Source: Venturia oleaginea (Eukaryota; Ascomycota; Dothideomycetes; Venturiales; Venturiaceae). From it: 64,000 nt of DNA. Positions 56,255-64,000 of this stretch are shown here, piece by piece. The DNA lies in contig JABMLP010000012.1 in NCBI GenBank assembly GCA_013176395.1, positions 1,240,001-1,304,000 on the forward strand, read 5' to 3'. The position numbers and the translations under genes were made by a program. Each line of letters begins with the position of its first letter. The first letter of the stretch is position 1. A model generated the notes under the pieces. It was not told the origin of the DNA. It did no database searches and saw nothing but the letters and a program-made list of their open reading frames with translations.

Positions 56255-58852
56255 ATGGACAGCCAGCCACCACCCCCGCCACCTCATGGAGAGAACCCAA
56301 AGACTTCATCTGGACTGCCACCTGGCAACTATGACATCTTCATCATCCCGCCGCACTCCTCTGGCGGCGGCTTTATATACCTGCCCTCGCTGAGACCCAC
56401 GTGGCCGAGTTACTTTGCTGGTTTCTTTTCTTGTGCCGTTCTCACCTGGCTGTGGAAATTACTGGAACCGACAGTGAAAGCATTTGTTCAAACAGTCACA
56501 CATTCAGGCACAGGAGCAGGAATGTTGGTCGTCACCATCTTGGTCGGCGTGCTTGCTTGGTACATTGGTCACGCTGGAGTAGTACCAGCGACTGGTGGGC
56601 CTGGAAAATCAAGAGCAGGTCCTAAACAACCACCGCCCAATGGTGGCTATCCAAATGGAGGCCCTCCACCTGGAGCAGGACATCATCAGCATGGAGAAAA
56701 CGGATATGCGAGCCCACCACCGAACGGTGGCCAGCAATACCAGCCTCCTCCAAACGGCTTCCCAGGCGGAGGACCTCGACCATCGGAATCAGGATGGAAC
56801 GGCAATGCTCAAGGACAGCCAGGCTCTGGCTATGGGCACAACGCGAGTGGAGGATACACTCACTACGAGCAGCATTACGAGCCACCACCGCCTCCTCCCC
56901 CTCCACGAGAGCCAGCTCCTCCTCCAAGAGAGCCGACTCCTCCTCCAAGAGAGCCAACTCCTCCTCCACGAAAGCCGACTCCTCCTCCAAGAGAACCAAC
57001 CCCACCTCCTCCACCACCTCCTAGAGAGCCTACACCGCCCCCTCCGCCGCCCCCTAGAGAACCTACACCGCCTCCTCCTCCACCGCCTCGAGAACCAAGT
57101 CCTGTCCCGCCTCCACCACGTAGTGAGGCGTACGCTCCTAGGTCAGAAGCAGACTCTTCAGAACGTCCGACACCACGTGCTCGTTCCTATAGCAATGCAT
57201 CAGCAAGTTGGCAGAAGGCCAAGGAAGAGACCAAAAAGCGGGAAGAAGAGCGAAGAAAAGCAAAAGAGGAACGGCGGAGGCAAGAAGAAGAACGGAAGAA
57301 GCAAGAAGAGGAAGACAAACAACGGGCTGAGGCTGAACGCAAGGCTCGGGCTCAAGCCGAAAAGGAGAAATGGGAGAAGATGCGAGCACGAGAAAAAGAG
57401 CAACGCGAGCGAGAGGCTCGGGAGCGCCTGGTAAGGGAACGTGTAGCAAAGGAAAAAGAGGCGAAAGAGAAAATGGAGAGAGAACTGCGTGAGAAGCTGG
57501 AAAAAGAGCTGGCCGAGAAGGAAGCCTTGGCTAAGAAAGAAAGGGCCGAAAAGGAAGCACAAGCCAAAAAGGAGCGACTCGAACGGGAGGCAAAAGCCGA
57601 AAAAGAGCGACTCGAAAAGGAGGCACAAGCCGAAAAGGAACGACTTGAAAAGGAGGCACAGGCCGCAAAGGAGAAATCTAAACGAGAGGCACAGGCCAGA
57701 AAGGAGAGACTCGAGCAGGAAATGAAAGCCAGAAGAGAGAGGGTTGCACAGGAAGCTAAAGCTAAGAAAGAAAAGCTCGAACAGGAAGCTCGGCAGCGTG
57801 AAGAGGAAGCTAAAGCAGCGAAGGAGAAGGCTGAGCAAGATGCCATAGCGGCAAAAACCAAGGCTGAAGCAGAGGCTCGTATAAGGGCGGCTCGTGAGCG
57901 TCTCGACAGTGTCAAGGCTGCGCAACAATTGAAGAAACAAGAGGAAGAGGATAAGAGGAAGGCACTGGAAAAGCTGCAGGCTTTGGAGAAGGCAAGAGCA
58001 GAGGCCGCGGCTGTGACGCCCAAGAGCAAGTTTGGAGTAGGTGAGCGAACGAACCCTTACTCGCTCGATAATAAGAGCACAGCGCCTACACCTGCCGCTA
58101 TGGCTGCCATCGCCGCGGCTGCCGCCACTAAGACTCCTTCTGCTGGCTTTGGCTCAGAAGCAGCATCTGAAAAGACACCGGCGTATGTAAGGCCCAGTGC
58201 TCAGAGCTATGTTGGCACTGCGACCGAGACCGGATATAGACCATACGACAAAGCTCGTGCTAACAGGCCTAATTCGGGATCGTCTTACTACGGCAGCACA
58301 TACTCTGAGTCATATGCCCCATCTGTATCAACTGCCCCAAGTTCAGTAGCACCAAGCAGAAGAGGGCCCTATAGGACTTCGGATCCCGACAAGGTTGTCA
58401 TCAAAGCGGTGTATGCTTTCAGTGACAACTTTCCCAAGCCTACCGCCTCTCTCGTTGCCGGAGAAGACGGATGTACCGATGGCACTATTCTACGTATCTC
58501 AACTGAAGGCATGTTTGTCGACGATGATATTAAAGGCATTGGAATGCGCGAGTGGGATTTGAAGGCTTGGACGATGAAGAGTGTCGAGGTCAGTATTTCC
58601 TTTTTCAACATCCCGAATTATTTTGCTAATTTAATGACCTGCCAGACCGTCACGAAGAACGGCCAACATATCGTCCGAGCCACCGTCCGTGATGCCAGCA
58701 ACAAGAATTATGTCTTCGTCATTGCCGAGAGCGAAGAGTGGAAAGTCGCTGTTGGTCTCCAGAGACTCAAGAAAGGATCTCTCGTCCGAAGCTTTGCTTT
58801 GACCACACTTTCCCCCAACGAAACCAACAAGCTGATGAATATCATTGGATAG
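56255..58852 (+). CDS. Proline-rich, coiled-coil membrane protein
   Basis: The frame is open from 55994, but the ATG at 56255 (MDSQPPPPPPHGENPK) is the better start because what precedes reads like 5' leader. Exons 56255-58588 and 58646-58852 give 846 aa. Near residues 45-110 are two hydrophobic segments (YFAGFFSCAVLTWLW and MLVVTILVGVLAWYIGHAG). A Gly/Pro/Asn-rich zone and about nine PPPPREPT-type repeats follow (residues about 200-300), then a Lys/Glu/Ala/Arg coiled coil of about 280 aa (KEKLEKEAQAEKERLEKEAQ-like), then a folded C-terminus (DKVVIKAVYAFSDNFPKP, RISTEGMFVDDDI, EWDLKAWTMKSV, NYVFVIAESEEWKVAVGLQRL) that looks PH-like. Function is unknown; the layout suggests a membrane-tethered scaffold. 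The intron is 57 nt and open, so retention would add 19 aa without breaking frame. Confidence 0.75.
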   Translation: MDSQPPPPPPHGENPKTSSGLPPGNYDIFIIPPHSSGGGFIYLPSLRPTWPSYFAGFFSCAVLTWLWKLLEPTVKAFVQTVTHSGTGAGMLVVTILVGVLAWYIGHAGVVPATGGPGKSRAGPKQPPPNGGYPNGGPPPGAGHHQHGENGYASPPPNGGQQYQPPPNGFPGGGPRPSESGWNGNAQGQPGSGYGHNASGGYTHYEQHYEPPPPPPPPREPAPPPREPTPPPREPTPPPRKPTPPPREPTPPPPPPPREPTPPPPPPPREPTPPPPPPPREPSPVPPPPRSEAYAPRSEADSSERPTPRARSYSNASASWQKAKEETKKREEERRKAKEERRRQEEERKKQEEEDKQRAEAERKARAQAEKEKWEKMRAREKEQREREARERLVRERVAKEKEAKEKMERELREKLEKELAEKEALAKKERAEKEAQAKKERLEREAKAEKERLEKEAQAEKERLEKEAQAAKEKSKREAQARKERLEQEMKARRERVAQEAKAKKEKLEQEARQREEEAKAAKEKAEQDAIAAKTKAEAEARIRAARERLDSVKAAQQLKKQEEEDKRKALEKLQALEKARAEAAAVTPKSKFGVGERTNPYSLDNKSTAPTPAAMAAIAAAAATKTPSAGFGSEAASEKTPAYVRPSAQSYVGTATETGYRPYDKARANRPNSGSSYYGSTYSESYAPSVSTAPSSVAPSRRGPYRTSDPDKVVIKAVYAFSDNFPKPTASLVAGEDGCTDGTILRISTEGMFVDDDIKGIGMREWDLKAWTMKSVEVSISFFNIPNYFANLMTCQTVTKNGQHIVRATVRDASNKNYVFVIAESEEWKVAVGLQRLKKGSLVRSFALTTLSPNETNKLMNIIG

Positions 58853-60265
58853 TGATGACTGAACACACTCACATACACCTTACGCATAGCCATGCCATAG
58901 CATAAAAGCTTCGTCATTCAGCATACAAATTTGTCTTTGACCGTCATCCCAAAAATGACATTGTTCCTGTGCATACTAGTCCACAGGCGCGAAATCAGCA
59001 TCAGCGAAAGGAGTTTTTGCTTTTACCTAACCACACCTTGCTGGAGTCCTTTAGAGTGTTGCTTTACCATTGGTGGATTTCTACGTTGCAGGCCACACAA
59101 GATGATTTTGTTCCATTTTTGGACCGTTGTATACCCCTCCTCCTCCTTTCATTCGTTTGGCTAGATGCGTTTTTGCGAAGAAGTGCATGGTGTTGCTGAG
59201 AGATGTTGGACGTTGCTTCAGATAGTAGGTACGGGAGGAGTTGACGCGGATCTTCAAGTAGATAGGGAATCTATATCTTTACATTTGCTCTCGTTTGGAT
59301 GTTGATACCCTGGTAGCCTACCTTGGGTCGTGTTGTATAGGTCACTGGCCTTGCTTGCTACCTTACCGATCTCTGTCTAGCTGTCGATCCAAGGTGGTAA
59401 CGTGAGGTAACTATCCACTAGAGTCTTGAGAACTAGTACCATCCATTCGGGTTATTTCTATCAACGGATCCTTACGTATACATAAAGACAAGGAAGGCTA
59501 CTTGATCATTTTCTTCCCTCCATACGACACGCCTAGGAACCCGAACATACATCTCTTGCAACATCATCATCATCATCATCTCTCTGTTCTACCCACAAAA
59601 CAAATGGTAGAATATCGCCCCTTTTCACAATCTATGAACGTTCTATAGCTATACATCTCAAAGCACTATTACCCGAACAACCCACAATATCTTCACTTGC
59701 GTATTTATCAGCTTTCTTACTCTCTACCAAAGCGAAAATTCATCCCATCTCCGGAAACAAGAAAGACGGACATGTCCACTTCGTCAGGTCAGTGGAGAAA
59801 CAAATTCAATACCCATGGTTCTGGAATCGTTATTTGGAGAGTCCATAGATCCATCCTCGTCCCGTAAAAGGAGGGGCGAGAATTGAAATTCACAACCATT
59901 TGCAAATGATCGTTGTGATTACAGTCCTAATCGATCGGAAGTAAAAAAAAAAAAAAAAAAAAAAGGGAAAGGTTTGGATAAGAACGGGAGGGACAAGGTG
60001 AGTATGAAAGATCCGAGGAAAGAAAAGTTCTGGCGGAAGTTGCTGGGGACGGAAAGGGCAGGAAGGTACGTTGGTTGTTCGAGGCGCAGACGTACGATGG
60101 ACGTCTAAAGAGGTTGCCCCCAGTCTTGTTGGGTACATGCGATCAAAATCCAGTAGAACTGATACTGCTTTTTGGTATTCATTCAAATGCTCGTTGTACT
60201 CGGTCCTTCGCTGAATACGTACATACCTTGTACAAGCAACACACCAACTTCGGACAACTCGTGTT
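58853..60265. other. Intergenic between convergent genes
   Basis: 1.4 kb shared by two 3' ends. It contains an ATC microsatellite (about 59563-59580) and an A20 run (59945-59964). The short frames here have no motif. Confidence 0.45.
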
Positions 60266-63007
60266 CTAGACAGGTTCCTGCCAATCGACCTGTTCGACCA
60301 AAGGTGCACCCCCACCACTCGAGTACCCAACCTTCAATCTCAGTCGTAGTTTTGCTGGGGGTGCCTATGAAAAAGTTAGTGAAGAACGTGAGCGGATGAT
60401 CTCGATGCCACTTACACCTTGCACACTCGTCACTCTCATCTGCTGCGTTGCACCAGCACCTGGACCCAACTCGCTTGCGCTAATTGGCTGCAATTGCAGC
60501 TTTTGACTTTTAGGCACGGCAGCTTGCAAACTAACCCCACTCAATTGCGACATAGGACTAACGTTCTTGAATCGAGCCAGTATTTGTACAGCATTGGCGT
60601 CTCGCTTCGTCAAGAATTGAACTTGAAGACCATTCTTGTTGTAAGCCTCATGGCCTTGTGGCTGTGGCGGCGGCGAAGCAACGGTCTGCGGTGGTGGAGA
60701 TGACATGCCACCGAGCCCACCAAAGAGATCTGCCGAGGCGGATGCGGCTGGAGGGGGAGATGTGGTATTCCCCGTGTTAAACAAATCCATGATGGAGGAA
60801 ACGTTCGACTGGGCTGGAGCAGACTGTGGTGGAGATGACATTGCATCACCGCCTCCCATAATATCTGCAAGCAAGTCGGCATTGTTCGTAGACGAGCCAT
60901 TCGTAGGAGATGTGATGTCGCCAACCGGCGTGCTGTCGCCCATAAGATCGAGCAACATGTCTTGCTCAGACATTTGAACTGGCTTTTTCTTCTGCTTCAG
61001 TGACTTCGAGGGATTCTTCTTGGTCGCTTCTCCCAAAACTCGCTGCTCTTCCCGGATTTCCGGCGGTGGCATCTTTTCTAGCACACCACGTCGAACCTGA
61101 TCGTATGTAAATAGATTGCTGTATTCGACTGATCGTTGTTGAATTTCGACGTCAAGATTCGTCTGGTAGCTGAGCATTAGTCGGCGCAACCGCTCGAGTT
61201 GAGCGGGTTCTGTCAGTCTGGTAGTGAGCTTCATCGCTGCAGTAATGATATACTGATTGACCACTTGACTTGCAGAAGCGGATCCAAGAATGGTGCTGAA
61301 AAGATCGACAATATCCGACTCTTTGACTTCCTTGACAAGCTCTTCTTCCTCGTACTGACCACCACGCAGAAGCGCATCGCCGTACTCACCGATGACCCAG
61401 ACACCAGCGGTGATTAGACCATCCTGAGTAATGTCTTCCTTCAGCGCAGCGTAAAGTTTCTGGACAGCGTAAGTTTGAAGCTCGGGGGTTATGGCGATCA
61501 ACCGGACGAATGAGGACAGAATCTGCTCCTTGACGTAGCTTCCTGCCAGTTTCAAGACCCGTAGCATGGTATCAATGTGCCATCGCTTGTTGGGCGCAAA
61601 ACGATCAGCAGCGATGCCTATCTGCGAGGTCATCACAGGCTTGAATTCGTTGTCCGCAACCTCAAGGAAGGCCAACAGTTCGCGTATCAGGACTCGGACG
61701 TTGCTCTCGTTGATTAACGTGAAGCTGAGATCCAACGCTCGCCTTCTGATACTGATATCCGGATCACGCAAGCAGTCCAGGATGGTGTTCCTGTGCCTTT
61801 GCACCGCATTCGGTTCGACTGCAACAACCTTGATCAGAGTGTTCAATGCCACGTATCGAATATTGTTGTCCTTGTTGGCCAAAAATTTCCCAAGGATGTT
61901 GACTCCTAGTACTCGCAGGCCAGAATCCGCCTCAATATCCAAAATTGTCAGAACGGCTTCGTATAAGATACTGTTGCCAACATTCTTTGATGATTCCGTG
62001 TTCGTAGCCACCTGAGCCAGAATGTCGTTGATTTGCTCACTGACCGAAGTGTCGTTCCGGGCGAGCACGCGCAAAAGTGCCAGTATTTTACATTGCAAGA
62101 ATGGGTCCGTTATGCCTGTCACGTCGTGCTCTGGAGCGTAACCCGAACTTGCCAAACTCTTGAGAACCTTGACCAAGGCTGGCACTACGGGTCGGAATGA
62201 TTCTGTGATGCCTTCTTCTCCGCCCTCTGCCTCGTCTGCTTCACAAAGACTCTTGACCAATGTAACTCCACACAGCAGGACTCCATGGTTGCGGTCATTC
62301 AACAGGAGCTTCGACTTTTCCAGGAAATGTTCATGTAGATCAGGGACCTTGCGACATATCCGCATGGCGCATAGTGCAGCTTTCCGCCGTATGTATGGAT
62401 TCGAGGAGGATATGATTTGTTCGACTTCAGGGAATAGATCTCGGGACATTTCCACAGAAGCGATATTTCCAAGGGTGACCAGGGCGAGACCGACGATGTA
62501 CTGGTTCGAGTGGTTCAAATCACTATTGCCTTGTTAGTCTACTGTCGTTGTGATACAGGAATCAAGCCCAACTTTTTCAATGAATTCGTAACCAAGGTAA
62601 GGACTTCTTGATTCTCATCTAGTAGCAACATGGTCCCTAAATATCCCAATCGTTTGTCGGCAAATCGAGGGGAGGCGAGCAGCTTGAGACATTCGATCTG
62701 GCCAAAATGGGTTCGCTCTCCCAGAGTGAAGAGGTATAATAGTTTGGCGACATTGTTCCGTCTGCATGTCCATGAGTACTATTCCCTGGTAGTGTTCACT
62801 GTGTTTGTTGTGCATGCATACCGCACATTAGAATCGTGGCTCTCCTCCCTGAAACTGGCTCTTATAGCAGCGCTTTCTTTTTGAACGACAGCTCTCTCGT
62901 CGGCAATCGTCTTCGCGGCGCGGACATTTCGAATGAATTGCTTGACTGTGGTGCCAATATATCAGCTCTGGGATTGTCAATGGACGGTCCCGCTTACGAG
63001 AACTCAT
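60266..63007 (-). CDS. APL4: AP-1 adaptor complex subunit gamma (gamma-adaptin)
   Basis: Exons 63007-62998, 62945-62822, 62761-62573, 62522-60416 and 60364-60266 encode 842 aa. The first exon is only 10 nt (ATG AGT TCT C) and joins to [20 protein letters not shown], the usual gamma-adaptin start. The trunk (residues about 1-590) is an armadillo-like solenoid: [73 protein letters not shown]. An acidic, Ser/Pro-rich hinge contains LLDLM and DLF/DLL clathrin-box-like motifs, and the C-terminal ear runs to [12 protein letters not shown]. The protein is the large subunit of the AP-1 complex that recruits clathrin at the trans-Golgi and endosomes. It is a conserved housekeeping gene and marks this end of the window as core genome. 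The symbol follows the yeast name. Confidence 0.95.
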
Positions 63008-63691
63008 GCTGGCGGTCTCGAGGACCCCAAGACGGAACCTTTGGTTTGTGGCAAGGCAGGGGACTGGGGAATGGCAATTATATGGTATGGCGGGTCGAGT
63101 TCAGTCTATATCTTGGAATGGAGAGCTATAGTTCTTGGACAAGTCTTGGACAAGTTGACGCCGGGGTTGAGATGGGTGTTTTGGCCTTGACGTGGGTGGT
63201 ATTCTACTGAGGTGCAAGCCGCTGCCGCTTCTTCAGCCACACCTGCTCCAAGGGGGTAAGGGGTGCATTGTTTGCTTAGTCCTCGTTGTTCCACCGGATC
63301 AAAGAGGACAATCAACATTTCTTCATTCTTTTCCATCCTACCTGCTCAGCCACTCGGCTTCACATTCTTGGATTCCGACCTCGGGAGACGTAGTCAGATA
63401 GGCGGGGCGCGTGACTGTGTATAAGAGTTGGACAAACGCCACATCATCATACCGGAATACCAAGTAAAAGACTTGAAATCTCACTAAGAAGTACCTCTCT
63501 TCAGATATTATCCACCAAATCTCTCTCCAGATATCATCAATCAAATCTCTCTCCAGATATTATCAATCAAGCTTCTTCATCACACATCTCTTCGCTGCCT
63601 CCTTTACACATTACGAAAGTGCTGTCCTGAAATATAAAGTACGAAATCCTACTGCCTAACCCTTAGACTCGGACTACTGTCGAGGAACACC
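63008..63691. other. Divergent intergenic region
   Basis: 684 bp between the divergent starts of gamma-adaptin and the gene at 63692. It contains the 26-bp triple repeat listed separately. A plus-strand frame at 62836-63210 overlaps the adaptin start and is a shadow. Confidence 0.45.
63495..63572. repeat. 26-bp tandem repeat, three units
   Basis: CTCTCTCCAGATATTATCAATCAAAT-type units start at 63495, 63521 and 63547. It sits in the 5' flank of the gene starting at 63692. Confidence 0.85.
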
Positions 63692-64000
63692 ATGGCCTCA
63701 ACAGCAGGCGACAATGGCCATGCCAGTGGAAACGGAAGTCCAATTGCTCAGCCGCGAGCAAGACGCCCTATCCAATCAAAGTTGATCAATAAAGTGCAAC
63801 ACGAGGGCTTGAATGCTCCCGATAGCTCTGGAGCAAGAACCGGGACGTCGAGGTGAGAGACAGTCCTTAAATGCTTATCTTTCCTGTATTGACATCGAAA
63901 GTGGCATATCTACACCAGTCCCTCCAGACGCACCTCCATCTATCCAGGCAACTTCATCGGCAAGAAAACAAAATCGAGCCCAGCAAAGACATCGACCATT
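63692..64000 (+). CDS. Start of an unrecognised gene, cut by the window end
   Basis: Exon 1 is 63692-63852 (ATG in good context, ACACCATGG), followed by a 49-bp intron (GTGAGA...CGAAAG, 63853-63901) and exon 2 from 63902 to the window end, in frame. The product starts MASTAGDNGHASGNGSPIAQ, then PRARRPIQSKLINKVQHEGL and, after the intron, a Pro/Ser-rich stretch and ARKQNRAQQRHRP. The N-terminus looks disordered and basic. No family can be named from the first 86 residues. Confidence 0.6.

Noticed and set aside
56595..57434. 279-aa plus-strand frame overlapping the proline-rich gene
   Set aside because: Leu/His/Arg-rich translation of the same proline repeat in another frame; the in-frame gene has domains and continues far beyond.
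57200..57940. Long minus-strand frames opposite the coiled coil (246 and 225 aa)
   Set aside because: They are Phe/Leu/Ser-rich mirror translations of the Lys/Glu repeats of the plus-strand gene and have no motif of their own.

Overview
This is nuclear DNA from a filamentous ascomycete (Pezizomycotina). The short GT-AG introns of about 45-75 bp, the Zn2Cys6 regulator, the fungus-only families (2EXR, CorA-like, EthD, sugar porters) and a tRNA-Gln with an anticodon-loop intron all point there. A leotiomycete is my best guess from the mix of families, but that is inference. Splice sites below were placed by eye, by keeping frame and family motifs continuous; none is backed by transcript data.

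Layout. (1) 1-5.7 kb: a decayed DOMON/cytochrome b561 gene, a 2EXR (F-box-like) gene, a broken 5'-truncated agmatinase, a possible further relic and a tRNA-Gln(TTG). (2) 6-13 kb: two 737-bp internally deleted Fot/pogo-type elements in opposite orientation flank an EthD-domain gene and a Dal5/Tna1-type transporter; a truncated MULE-like fragment lies just beyond. (3) 13-20.6 kb: gene-poor and repeat-rich, with a dead Tc1/mariner element, a retro-insertion ending in (TTAA)n, and a 1.6-kb non-coding retroelement ending in (AATC)n. (4) 21.5-24.2 kb: two paralogous small secreted cysteine-rich proteins with the same intron positions and phases; this is the most effector-like locus here. (5) 25.6-32.7 kb: three genes in the same orientation, a protein kinase joined to a vWA-like domain, a CorA-like membrane protein and a 214-aa orphan. 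(6) 32.8-34.6 kb: a longer, broken Fot/pogo element. (7) 34.8-38.9 kb: a double-domain GFA protein and a nine-exon sugar porter. (8) 42-48.4 kb: an apparent alpha-glucoside (maltose-type) cluster of Zn2Cys6 regulator, GH13 alpha-glucosidase and divergent H+-symporter; the shared promoter holds three copies of GTCGNNCCGAC. (9) 49.2-50.8 kb: second, nearly identical and inverted copy of the 1.6-kb retroelement. (10) 51.1-54.7 kb: three tandem beta-trefoil-like paralogues, one intact and two broken. (11) 56.2-64 kb: conserved-looking DNA with a proline-rich/coiled-coil membrane protein, the AP-1 gamma-adaptin gene and the start of one more gene.

Overall, conserved core genes sit at the right end and in blocks, while 6-24 kb and 49-55 kb are accessory, shaped by transposons, tandem duplication and pseudogenisation. 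Several broken genes and transposases carry CpA-to-TpA type stops that look like old repeat-induced point mutation (RIP), yet the 737-bp and 1.6-kb repeat pairs are almost identical, so they inserted recently and escaped it.
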